The notes under the pieces were generated by a model. It saw only the letters and a list, made by a program, of their open reading frames with translations, had not been told where the DNA came from and did not search any database. From Arthrobacter sp. FB24 (GTDB lineage: Bacteria > Actinomycetota > Actinomycetes > Actinomycetales > Micrococcaceae), in assembly GCF_000196235.1 (NCBI RefSeq), contig NC_008541.1, forward strand, positions 1,116,001 through 1,180,000: a DNA stretch of 64,000 bases, in the 5' to 3' direction. This document shows positions 38,716 to 46,525 of the stretch, piece after piece (the stretch's first letter is position 1; each line of letters begins with the position of its first letter). The translations under genes and the position numbers were made by a program.

Positions 38716-40080
38716 TTACGTGATCGGCTGAGGAACCAGCCCAGCTCCCGTCCCGAGCCCGCGAACCGTCCAGCCCGCCGCCTGCCACGCTGCGGCGTCC
38801 AGGACATTGCGCGCGTCCAGCACCGTGCGGCATCGTACCAGTGCCCCGGCAACCACCGGCGACAACGAACGGTATTCGTCCCATTCCGTCAGCAACAGCA
38901 CCAGTTCGGCGCCATCGAGCGCCCGGTCCGTGCACGCCTCGAACCGCAGCTGCGGGTACCGCATCGTCGCGTTGGTGACAGCCTTCGGATCCGTCACGGT
39001 AACCTGCGCGCCGGCCGCGGACAGCTGCAGGGCGACGTCCAGGGCGGGGGAGTCCCGGATGTCGTCCGTGTCCGGCTTGAACGCCGCACCCAGCACCGCC
39101 ACCGTCCGGCCGGACAGGGTACCGCCACACAGCCCGCGGGCGATCTCCACTGTCCGCAATCGCTGGTCAAGATTGATGGCATCCACCAGGCCCATCCACT
39201 CGTCCACGGACCCTACGCCGAGGGCGGCCGCCTGGGCACGGAAACTGCGGATGTCCTTGGGCAGGCATCCACCGCCGAACCCCAGCCCGGCATGAAGGTA
39301 CCGGCTGCCGATCCGCGGATCCAGGCCCATCGCCTCGCCCAGTTCGGTGACGTCGGCCCCTGATGCGTCACACAGCTCGGCCATCGCGTTGATGAAGCTG
39401 ACCTTCGTGGCGAGGTACGCGTTGGCCGCCGACTTGATCAGTTCCGCCGTGGCAAAGTTGCACACCAGCCGCGGAATCCCGGCGCTCAGTAGCGGCCCGT
39501 ACACGGCATCCAGGGCTTCGGTCACACCGCGTGCGGCACCGCCGGACCGGCCAAACGCGCCAGCCTTTCCTCCCGGCACGCCGTAAACCAGCCGGTCCGG
39601 CACCAGCGAATCCTTTACCGCGGTGCCCTGCCGCAGGAACTCCGGATTCCAGCCAAGCAGCACGTCAGGCCGGCCCGACAGAATGCCCGCCAACATGTCG
39701 ACAGTCCCCACGGGCACCGTTGACTTACCCACGACGGCGGAGCCCCGGCCCAGGTGCGGAAGGAGGCTTTCGGTGGCGGACACCAGGTAGCTGAGGTCGG
39801 CGCCGTCGGATGTCTTGGACTGCGGAGTGCCCACGCAGAGGAAGTGCACCCGCGCGCCGGCCGCAGCCGCGAAGTCGGCGGAGAAGGTCAGCCGTCCGGT
39901 GGCCCGGCCGTCCCGCAGGAGCTCGTCCAAGCCCGGCTCGAAGAACGGTGCGAAGCCGCGGGCCAGCTGTTCCACCTTGGCGGCGTCGACGTCGATGCCC
40001 ACCACTGTATGGCCCATCGACGCCAGCGTTGCGGCGTGCACGGCACCCAGGTACCCGCAGCCGATCACGGAAATCTTCAC
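38716..40080 (-). CDS. ugd: UDP-glucose 6-dehydrogenase
   Basis: A 454-residue NAD-dependent enzyme that oxidises UDP-glucose to UDP-glucuronate for polysaccharide synthesis. It has the N-terminal Rossmann motif (ISVIGCGYLGAVHAATLA), the strand-end GIDVD, the catalytic Cys in HAGLGFGGGCLPKDIRSF and a C-terminal domain with FKPDTDDIRDSPALDV. The length fits the family (about 430-450). Its ATG overlaps the stop of the upstream glycosyltransferase gene (ATGA), so the two are coupled and probably work in the same glycan pathway. Confidence 0.95.
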   Translation of the reverse strand: MKISVIGCGYLGAVHAATLASMGHTVVGIDVDAAKVEQLARGFAPFFEPGLDELLRDGRATGRLTFSADFAAAAGARVHFLCVGTPQSKTSDGADLSYLVSATESLLPHLGRGSAVVGKSTVPVGTVDMLAGILSGRPDVLLGWNPEFLRQGTAVKDSLVPDRLVYGVPGGKAGAFGRSGGAARGVTEALDAVYGPLLSAGIPRLVCNFATAELIKSAANAYLATKVSFINAMAELCDASGADVTELGEAMGLDPRIGSRYLHAGLGFGGGCLPKDIRSFRAQAAALGVGSVDEWMGLVDAINLDQRLRTVEIARGLCGGTLSGRTVAVLGAAFKPDTDDIRDSPALDVALQLSAAGAQVTVTDPKAVTNATMRYPQLRFEACTDRALDGAELVLLLTEWDEYRSLSPVVAGALVRCRTVLDARNVLDAAAWQAAGWTVRGLGTGAGLVPQPIT

Positions 40081-41288
40081 AGCGTTGCTCCTCTTTTGGT
40101 TTCGGCAGGCCCAACCGCCGGTACCCGTCGGACGGGCTCAACCACCGGCATTCGCCCGACAGGCTCAACCACCGGTTCACCGGCGATGACAGCCCGGTAA
40201 TGGCGCACCAGCTCCGCGCTCAACGCCGGCCATGTCCGCCCCTGGACCGAAGCGTGCGCTGCCGCAGCGAACGCGCGGCGCTTGGCGTCGTCGCCCATCA
40301 GGTCCATGACATGTGCCCGCATCCCGGCGAGGTCGCCCGGCCTGTACAGCCAGCCAGTGCGGGAATTTTCCACCAGGTCCAACGGGCCACCGCGTCCCGT
40401 GGCCACCACCGGCACGCCCGATGCCATGGCCTCCTGGATGGTCTGGCAGAAGGTCTCGAACTCGCCCGGATGCACGAACAGGTCGAAGGACGCCACCGCG
40501 CTGGCCAGCTGCTCACCGCCCAGGAACCCGGCAAACACGGCGTTCGGCAGGGCTTCCTGCAGCGCCTCGCGCTGCGGTCCGTCGCCCACGATCACCAGCC
40601 GCGTGCCCGGCACATCGGCCAGCACGGCCAGGTCCTCCACCTGCTTTTCAACGGCCAGACGGCCCACATAGCCGATGATCCGCTCGCCGCCGGGGGCCAC
40701 GGAGGCCCGCCACCCGTCGTCGCGCTTTTCCGGCGCAAACCGCGCGGTATCCACACCGCGCCGCCACATGTCCACCCGCAGAACTCCGCGGCCGCGCAAC
40801 TGGTTCAGCGCGAAAGTCGATGGCACCAGCGTCCGGGACGCCAGCAGGTGGATGTTCTCCACCCGGTTCCAGGCCCAGTTCTCCATGAACGGCACACCGT
40901 AGCGCGCCGCGTAGCTGGGGACCTCGGTCTGGTAGATGGCCACTGTGGGAATCCCCAGCTGGTGAGCGGCCTGCACCGCCCGCCAGCCGAGCACGAACGG
41001 GGACGCGAGGTGGACAACGTCGGGCGCGTAATCGGCAAGGATTCTCTTGACCCGGTTCACACCGCCCAACGCCACCCGCACGTTCGAGTAGCCGGCCAGC
41101 GGCACCGACGGAAGCCGGTGCACGAACGCGCCGTGCACCACGTCCAGGACCTCCGTGTCCTGTGTCGACGGGGCGATCACCATGACGCCATCGCCCCGCT
41201 CCTGCAGATGCTCAAGCACCCGAAGGATGGAGTGCGTAACCCCGTTCATCAGTGGCAGGAATGATTCAGCAACGATTGCGATCCTCAC
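40077..41288 (-). CDS. GT4-family glycosyltransferase
   Basis: About 403 residues. It begins RIAIVAESFLPLMNGVTHSI, the N-terminus typical of PimB/MgtA-like mannosyl- or glucuronosyl-transferases. It shows GYVGRLAVEKQ, IVGDGPQREALQEALP and the donor-binding E-x7-E region in PGEFETFCQTIQEAMASGVPVVATG. I start it at GTG 41288 by alignment of that N-terminus. GGAGGG lies almost adjacent, which is unusually close for a ribosome binding site. The C-terminal tail (PVVEPVGRMPVVEPVRR..) is encoded by three REP-like elements in tandem. It is coupled to ugd, so UDP-glucuronate could be the donor. Confidence 0.92.
   Translation of the reverse strand: MRIAIVAESFLPLMNGVTHSILRVLEHLQERGDGVMVIAPSTQDTEVLDVVHGAFVHRLPSVPLAGYSNVRVALGGVNRVKRILADYAPDVVHLASPFVLGWRAVQAAHQLGIPTVAIYQTEVPSYAARYGVPFMENWAWNRVENIHLLASRTLVPSTFALNQLRGRGVLRVDMWRRGVDTARFAPEKRDDGWRASVAPGGERIIGYVGRLAVEKQVEDLAVLADVPGTRLVIVGDGPQREALQEALPNAVFAGFLGGEQLASAVASFDLFVHPGEFETFCQTIQEAMASGVPVVATGRGGPLDLVENSRTGWLYRPGDLAGMRAHVMDLMGDDAKRRAFAAAAHASVQGRTWPALSAELVRHYRAVIAGEPVVEPVGRMPVVEPVRRVPAVGPAETKRGATL
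40099..40175. repeat. Three tandem REP-like elements within the glycosyltransferase 3' end
   Basis: Copies occur at 40099-40121 (TTTCGGCAGGCCCAACCGCC core), 40126-40148 (GGACGGGCTCAACCACCGG core) and 40151-40175 (CGACAGGCTCAACCACCGG core). They encode a repetitive Pro/Val/Glu/Arg tail in frame. Confidence 0.75.
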
Positions 41289-41439
41289 CCCTCCACGGTG
41301 CGGGCGGCGCGTTGCGCCGAGGGGGAGCGGGCATGACCGGAAAAGGAAGGTTGGGTTAACAGCCGGGCAGCGTTGAAGCACGACGACGGCGGTACTCGCC
41401 GCCGGAGGCTGCTGCCGCGGACACCCGGGCCAGGAGACC

Positions 41440-41470
41440 GTCCCTTGCCACCCCCAGGTAGGCAAGGGAC
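41440..41470 (-). terminator. Stem-loop between repeat-peptide gene and glycosyltransferase gene
   Basis: GTCCCTTGCC (41440-41449) and GGCAAGGGAC (41461-41470) pair perfectly. On the minus strand it lies 21 bases past the repeat-peptide stop, so it may end that transcript. No U tract is present. Confidence 0.5.
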
Positions 41471-41491
41471 AGCATCCGGGCGGTCCCGGCG

Positions 41492-41644
41492 TCAGTGGCT
41501 GGTCGCCTCACCTGCCCGGCCCATGGGGTCGGGCCAGTTGCCGATGCGGGCCTTCATGGGGTCGGGCCAGTTGCCGATGCGGGCCTGGGCCGGAGCGGAG
41601 CGGACGATTGCCGTGGTGCTGAAGGGCTGAGTGTGGAAGGACAT
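41492..41644 (-). CDS. Small protein with tandem ARIGNWPDPM repeat (50 residues)
   Basis: Starts at an ATG with a strong AGGAG eight bases upstream and encodes MSFHTQPFSTTAIVRSAPAQ, then ARIGNWPDPM twice (second copy after Lys), then GRAGEATSH. The repeat arises from a 33-base tandem duplication in the DNA (41522-41587). There is no signal peptide or membrane helix. It sits between a secreted repeat-rich protein gene and a glycosyltransferase gene on the same strand. I do not recognise the family. A modified-peptide precursor, a leader peptide or a recently duplicated small protein are possible. Confidence 0.6.
   Translation of the reverse strand: MSFHTQPFSTTAIVRSAPAQARIGNWPDPMKARIGNWPDPMGRAGEATSH
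41522..41587. repeat. 33-bp direct tandem repeat
   Basis: CATGGGGTCGGGCCAGTTGC and the following 12 bases occur at 41522 and again at 41555, with only the last base of the 33-base unit differing. Near-identity at the DNA level implies a recent duplication or ongoing homogenisation. Confidence 0.9.
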
Positions 41645-41730
41645 GACTTTTCTCCTGACTGAGTTTTGATTCCCGACGCCGACGGCGTGGGTGGGCATGC
41701 TCTGCCTGAAAATGCGCAGAGGTTACCTGC

Positions 41731-42696
41731 TCAGTCGGGGGAAGACCCCGGATCGAAGGACGGGCTCGCGGCAGGGACCAGCGCCGCGTCGGGCGCCAGG
41801 CAGCGTCCGGCATCGTGCAGCAGGTTCCAGAACCCGGCGACGTCGGCCGACGCCTCGGCGCCGGCGCTGCCGGTGCCCGTAGACCCCGAACCGGACTGGT
41901 TCTGGGGGCCGGCGAAACGGAGTTCCGCGTCCTGCGCGGGTGCCGGCGCCGCCGATACAACGTAGCCAATCGTGGCGGCCAAGGCCCGCATTGCCTGCGT
42001 ATTCGCCAGAAACTGCAGTGGTGAAACCGCGCCGCGAACCTGCAGCGGAGCGGTCCTGACTTCGGCGGGCCGGACCTGGCTGGCGGGGGAGACCGCCTCG
42101 ATGCTGACAGGTTCCGCCGCTTGCGAGAGAACTGCCGACGGCGGGACGGCAGTTCCGGCCGGACGTCCGGGGGCGGCCGTCTCCGGTAACTGCACCGGAA
42201 CGTCCGGCAGCGGAACCTCCGGCAGTGGAACGTACAGTCCCGGCAGAGCGGGAACAGGCAAGGCTGGAAGCGGCACTGGTGGCACAGTAACGTCCGGCAA
42301 CGCGGGTGCGAGGGAATCAACCACCGACACGACCCCGTCGGCTGTGCCGGTGAGCGTTGCACTGACCGTGTCAACGAGCGGCGAGTCCGTGAGGGGTATG
42401 TCCGCGGCCGGCGGAGCGGCAGTGTCCGCCACGTTGGCCACCACTTCTGTTGTTCCGCTGACCACCGGGTCCACGATGTCGACGACCGTCGCCGCTGTGT
42501 CGGAGACCGGAAGCGGCACAGCGGCGACCGGAACCGGAACGTCCTGGATTGTCACAACAGGGGTGCCAAGCGTGTCCGGATCATCGGATGCCGCATTCGC
42601 GGTCCCGGCAAACCAAACCATCCAGGCGGCGCAGAGAAGCGCAGCAATCACGAATGGGCGCACGGCACCACGGAACCGATCACGGAAAATGCCGCC
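41731..42696 (-). CDS. Secreted Val/Pro/Ala-rich protein of unknown function
   Basis: A 321-residue protein with a Sec signal peptide (FRGAVRPFVIAALLCAAWMVWFAG, cleavage near ANA). The mature part is low complexity. Residues about 45-110 are Val/Asp/Thr-rich (VVDIVDPVVSGTTEVVANVAD). A Pro/Leu/Val repeat follows (VPPVPLPALPVPALPGLYVPLPEVPLPDVP), and a Gly/Ser/Thr stretch lies near the C-terminus. One Cys is seen near the end (DAGRCLAPD). ATG 42696 is chosen for GGGGGTGATC upstream and the proper signal peptide. It may be a cell-wall or extracellular matrix component. The family is not recognised. Confidence 0.8.
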   Translation of the reverse strand, partial: GGIFRDRFRGAVRPFVIAALLCAAWMVWFAGTANAASDDPDTLGTPVVTIQDVPVPVAAVPLPVSDTAATVVDIVDPVVSGTTEVVANVADTAAPPAADIPLTDSPLVDTVSATLTGTADGVVSVVDSLAPALPDVTVPPVPLPALPVPALPGLYVPLPEVPLPDVPVQLPETAAPGRPAGTAVPPSAVLSQAAEPVSIEAVSPASQVRPAEVRTAPLQVRGAVSPLQFLANTQAMRALAATIGYVVSAAPAPAQDAELRFAGPQNQSGSGSTGTGSAGAEASADVAGFWNLLHDAGRCLAPDAALVPAASPSFDPGSSPD

Positions 42697-42833
42697 CATC
42701 CAGATCACCCCCAGAGGCAATGGAAAATCAGGATACGCCCGGTGCTGTCCGACCGTCCAGACCCCGGCGCTTGCGGAGTAGAAGAGAGCGGGCCAGGGGT
42801 TATCGGAACGCAAGGGGCGGCCGGGAGCGCGGC

Positions 42834-43082
42834 TCACCGCCCGCCGTCGTGCCTCAACACCTCCGGCAGTTCATCCACGTAGACGGTCTGCGGCGGATCG
42901 TAGTAGATAACCAGGACCTCCTCGCCCACGGAAAACACACTGGTTTTGTCGAACGGGTGGGCGTGAAAGGCCATGGTGCCGCCAAGATACGGCAGCATGA
43001 CTTCGCCGATGGTGCCCGGGCCGATGCGCCCCGTCACCCGCCCGATCTTGCCTGTGAGGCTGCGGTCAACGTCCTTACGCAT
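42834..43082 (-). CDS. NfeD-like small protein, flotillin partner
   Basis: An 82-residue soluble protein. The middle (GKIGRVTGRIGPGTIGEVMLPYLGG ... KTSVFSVGEEVLVIYYDPPQTVYVDEL) fits an OB-fold like the C-terminal domain of NfeD. Its start overlaps the last codons of the flotillin gene by 8 bases, so the two are co-translated. In other bacteria NfeD-type proteins accompany SPFH/flotillin proteins in membrane microdomains. No membrane helix is present, so it probably binds the flotillin complex from the cytoplasm. Confidence 0.82.
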   Translation of the reverse strand: MRKDVDRSLTGKIGRVTGRIGPGTIGEVMLPYLGGTMAFHAHPFDKTSVFSVGEEVLVIYYDPPQTVYVDELPEVLRHDGGR

Positions 43083-44508
43083 CTGGGGCTTTCGCCGGCC
43101 GCTTGCCTTCCCTGCTGTTCTTCAGCGCCGAAGAGAGCGCCGGAAGGTAGTCGCCCACCTGGGCCAGAATCCCGCCCAGCATCTTGTTGACGCCTTCCCC
43201 GCCGTTGAGCACAGTCATCTGTCCCACGTGCGAGAACGGCTCAGCCGCCGCGGCGATGATAGCGGGCATGTTCTCGGCCAGCTGCTGAGAAATGACGGCA
43301 TCCTGGTTGGTCCCGAGTGCCTCGGCGCGGGCCTTGATGCCCTCCGCCTCCGCCAGTGCCTTGGCCTTGATGGCCGATGCGGCGGCATCGCCGCGCGCCC
43401 GGGTGGCTGCGGCTTCCGCCTCGCCGGTGACCTTCGTGGCGCCGGCCGCGGCCGCGGCAGCCGTGGCATTGGCCTGGGCCTGCAGTTCCGTCCGCCGGGC
43501 GTTGACCTGGGCTTCTAGTTCGGTGCGGCGGGCCAGCGCTTCCGCGGCGCTGATGTCCGCGGCCTTCTGGCCTTCGGCGTCCGTGCGCTTGGCGTAGGCC
43601 TTGGCGTCGGCGGGCTTGCGGATGGTGGTCTGGAGCTTCTGCTCTTCGCGGTCAGCCTCGAGCTTGGCCACCTCGGTTTCCTGGACCACAACCTGCTGCC
43701 GCGCCGTCGCATCCGCGAGCGGCCCAGCCTGGGCGGCGTTGGCCTTCGCCCGTTCGGCATTGGCCTGCGCCACCGACTGCCTGATGGCGGAGACGCTCTG
43801 AGCGTCGGCGATGAGCGCCGCCGCCTCCGCTTCCTTCTCGGCCGCTTCGCGGTTCCTGGTGGCCTCGGCGATGCGGGCTTCCATCTTCACCTGGGCGATG
43901 TGCGGCTTGGCGATGTTCTGGATATAGCCGGTGGGGTCCTGCAGGTCCTTGATCTGGAGCGAATCCACCACCAGGCCCAGCTTCTCCATTTCCACACCGC
44001 TGGCGCTGCGGACCTGCGAACCGAGCTTGTCCCGCTCGCGGATGATCTCCTCCATGGTCATGCTGCCGATGATGGACCTCAGGTGCCCTTCAAAGACGTT
44101 GTACACCTGGCTTTCCATTTTGGGCTGCTGGCCCAGGAAACGCCGGGCCGCATTTGCAATGAAGGGCGGGGCATCGCCGATCTTGTAAATCACCACACCT
44201 TCCACAATTACCTGGATGCCCTGCGAGGTAACACAGGAAACTTTGAGCTCAGTTTCATTCAGTGTGAGGGACAGGGTCCGTACCGTCTGAAGCCCGGGAA
44301 ACACCAGCGCACCTTTGCCCGTGACAATCTTGAAGTCCATTCCGGCCCGCGTTTCAAGGGTTCCGCGGGTCAGGCCGGAGATGATCAGGGCCTCGTTGGG
44401 TTCAGCCACTTTCCACATCAGTTTTATTGCCACCCAGATAAAGCCGATGACAACAATTGCCCCGATGAGAGCGGCAATTAACGGGAAGAATGCTGACAAG
44501 TCCGGCAT
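43075..44508 (-). CDS. SPFH/flotillin-family membrane protein
   Basis: A 477-residue protein. One N-terminal membrane helix (FFPLIAALIGAIVVIGFIWVAI) is followed by an SPFH domain at about residues 35-210 (EPNEALIISGL ... MTMEEIIRERDKLGSQVRSASGVEMEKLGLVVDSLQIKDL). A long Ala/Glu/Arg coiled coil at about 215-420 has the EA-repeat character of flotillins. The C-terminal part ends in a basic tail (REGKRPAKAPDA). AAAGGACC precedes the ATG. It forms large oligomers that organise membrane microdomains. It is coupled to the NfeD-like gene downstream and divergent from the PaaK/CapK-like gene. Confidence 0.93.
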   Translation of the reverse strand: MPDLSAFFPLIAALIGAIVVIGFIWVAIKLMWKVAEPNEALIISGLTRGTLETRAGMDFKIVTGKGALVFPGLQTVRTLSLTLNETELKVSCVTSQGIQVIVEGVVIYKIGDAPPFIANAARRFLGQQPKMESQVYNVFEGHLRSIIGSMTMEEIIRERDKLGSQVRSASGVEMEKLGLVVDSLQIKDLQDPTGYIQNIAKPHIAQVKMEARIAEATRNREAAEKEAEAAALIADAQSVSAIRQSVAQANAERAKANAAQAGPLADATARQQVVVQETEVAKLEADREEQKLQTTIRKPADAKAYAKRTDAEGQKAADISAAEALARRTELEAQVNARRTELQAQANATAAAAAAGATKVTGEAEAAATRARGDAAASAIKAKALAEAEGIKARAEALGTNQDAVISQQLAENMPAIIAAAAEPFSHVGQMTVLNGGEGVNKMLGGILAQVGDYLPALSSALKNSREGKRPAKAPDA

Positions 44509-44757
44509 GGCCCAGGTCCTTTCAGGTTATGGAACAGGCATCGCGGTAAAGCCCCAATTGATGCAGCTGTTCATTCCCTGCCGGTCAAAATGCGGGTAAT
44601 TCAGGCCTGCCGGGCCAGCTGATGTAGCCAGTCTGATTGGCACCCGCCGGGAAGTCCAGCAATTCGGCGGTGCAGAGCAGCAAGCCCCTGTTATGGCGCC
44701 TGCCGTTGTGGAAGGGTGGGCAGGGGGCCGCGGACTGATCCGGAGAGGAGTGTCGCG

Positions 44758-46143
44758 ATGCGTGGCGTATCCGGACGGACATTCGAAGTCGCGTGGGATA
44801 CGTGGCGGGCTGAGCGTGGCGGCGCGGATGCGATCAGCCGCTTGCAGCAGGCCCGGCTGGCGGATCTGGTGGAGTTTGCCCGGTCCGCGTCGCCGTATTA
44901 TCGGCGCTTGTACCGGGACGTGCCGGACACAGTGACGGACCCAGGCCAGCTGCCTCCGGTCGGCAAACGGGAGCTGATGGCGAACTTCGACGATTGGGTG
45001 ACCGACCCGCACATCACGTTGGCGAAGCTGAAGTCGGAACTGCTCTCCGACCTCTCCCGGCTGGGGACCCTGTACCGCGGGCAGTACCTGGTGGTCACGA
45101 CGTCCGGCACCTCGGGTGAGCCGGCCGTCCTGATCCATGACCGGTCCTCCTGGGTGGCGGTGAACGTCGTGGTCAGGATCCGGGAGCGCCGTAGCCTGAT
45201 CAGGGCAGGGGAAGTGCGGGACTTCCTGCTCCGCGGCCTGCGGGCGGCGGCCCTCGTCGCTGGCGGGGGCCACTTCGCGGGGGTCGTGTTGACCGAAAAC
45301 GCCCGACGCCGGGCCCCCGCCATTGCACGGCGCCTCCGGGTCTTCTCGGTGCTGAGGCCGCTCCCGCAGCTGGTCGAAGAACTCAACACCTTCAAGCCGA
45401 CCCTGCTCTTCGGGTATCCGAGCGCGATGATCCAACTCGCCGAGGAACAGAAAGCCCGGCGGCTAGGGATCCGGCCCGTCCTGGCGATCTGTTCCGGCGA
45501 GAACCTCTCCGCCGCCGGACGCGAATCGATCGAAACGGCATTCGGCTGCCGCGTCACCGAACGCTATCTTTCCTCCGAAGTTCCGGCCCTGACCAGCCAG
45601 TGCCGGAACGGCGCATTCCACGTCAACACGGACTGGTACATCCTCGAACCGGTGGACGCGGATTACCGGCCGGTCCCGGCCGGCACCACCTCCCACACCG
45701 TGCTCGTCACCAACCTGGCCAACCGTGTGCAGCCGTTGATCCGCTACGACCTCGGCGACCGGGTAACGCTGGCACCGGAACCGTGCCCCTGTGGCAGTCC
45801 CTTTCCTGCAGTAAGCATCGAAGGCCGCGCAGGTGACCTGGTTTCGTTCCGGGCCGCTGACGGTGGCACTGTCACGGTCCTGCCGCTTGCGCTTGGCACG
45901 GTAATCGAGGAGACGCCAGGGGTGCGCAGGTTCCAGGCCATCCGCACGGGACCGGGCAACCTGACCGTGCGGCTCGAGACCTGGCCGGGTGCAGATCCGG
46001 CCCAGGTGCGGAGGGCCGTCACGGAGCGGCTGAATGATTACTTCGCAGCCCTTGGCGCCGGACCGGTTGCGATTGAGCATACGGATGAGCCGCCCCGCCC
46101 CGACCCCAGCGGGAAATTCCGGCAGGTCTGGTCCGCGGGGTGA
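44758..46143 (+). CDS. PaaK/CapK-family adenylate-forming enzyme
   Basis: A 461-residue cytoplasmic protein related to phenylacetate-CoA ligase and CapK. The AMP-binding P-loop is TTSGTSGEPAVLIHD, GYPSAMIQLAEEQKARR precedes the aryl-binding region, and SSEVPALTSQCRNGAFHVNTD and LIRYDLGDRVTL are family motifs. A C-terminal PaaK-type domain has LTVRLETWPGADPAQVRRAV. CPCGSPFPAVSIEGR is also typical. The ATG is preceded by GGAGAGGAG. The acid substrate is unknown. Not being in a phenylacetate operon, it may act in polysaccharide or natural-product decoration like CapK. Confidence 0.88.
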   Translation: MRGVSGRTFEVAWDTWRAERGGADAISRLQQARLADLVEFARSASPYYRRLYRDVPDTVTDPGQLPPVGKRELMANFDDWVTDPHITLAKLKSELLSDLSRLGTLYRGQYLVVTTSGTSGEPAVLIHDRSSWVAVNVVVRIRERRSLIRAGEVRDFLLRGLRAAALVAGGGHFAGVVLTENARRRAPAIARRLRVFSVLRPLPQLVEELNTFKPTLLFGYPSAMIQLAEEQKARRLGIRPVLAICSGENLSAAGRESIETAFGCRVTERYLSSEVPALTSQCRNGAFHVNTDWYILEPVDADYRPVPAGTTSHTVLVTNLANRVQPLIRYDLGDRVTLAPEPCPCGSPFPAVSIEGRAGDLVSFRAADGGTVTVLPLALGTVIEETPGVRRFQAIRTGPGNLTVRLETWPGADPAQVRRAVTERLNDYFAALGAGPVAIEHTDEPPRPDPSGKFRQVWSAG

Positions 46144-46160
46144 ACTGGTAGTGGACCGGG

Positions 46161-46186
46161 ATCTCGACAGGCTCGACCACCGGCGG
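46161..46186. repeat. REP-like element copy, intergenic
   Basis: TCTCGACAGGCTCGACCACC (46162-46181), a dispersed-family member in the short space between convergent genes. Confidence 0.65.
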
Positions 46187-46198
46187 CGACCGGCCCGG

Positions 46199-46519
46199 TC
46201 AACGGACTGAAACCGGCCGGGCCGCCACCACCGGGTGGTCCCGGCCCAGGTTGCCCAGGCCGGAGGCGCCCTGCGGTGATCCCAGCTCCTCGAAGAACTC
46301 CACGTTGGCCCGGATGTAGTCCGCCCATTCGTCCGGGACGTCGTCGGAATAGTAGATGGCTTCCACCGGGCACACCGGATCGCACGCGCCGCAGTCCACG
46401 CACTCGGACGGGTGGATGTAGAGCGAGCGTTCGCCCTCGTAGATGCAGTCCACCGGACACTCGTCGATGCAGGCCTTGTCCTTCACATCCACGCACGGCT
46501 GCGCGATCACGTAGGTCAT
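46199..46519 (-). CDS. fdxA: Seven-iron ferredoxin
   Basis: A 106-residue electron carrier with two clusters. Cys9, Cys17 and Cys21, with Cys25 (CVDVKDKACIDECPVDC), and Cys40, Cys43, Cys46 and Cys50 (ECVDCGACDPVCP) give the 3Fe-4S plus 4Fe-4S arrangement of actinobacterial FdxA. A C-terminal extension of about 55 residues is normal for this type. The start is 6 bases after the aldehyde dehydrogenase stop, in the same direction, so it may belong to the catabolic operon. FdxA is, however, also a common stand-alone housekeeping gene. No good Shine-Dalgarno is seen before the ATG. Confidence 0.95.
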   Translation of the reverse strand: MTYVIAQPCVDVKDKACIDECPVDCIYEGERSLYIHPSECVDCGACDPVCPVEAIYYSDDVPDEWADYIRANVEFFEELGSPQGASGLGNLGRDHPVVAARPVSVR

Positions 46520-46525
46520 GGCGCG

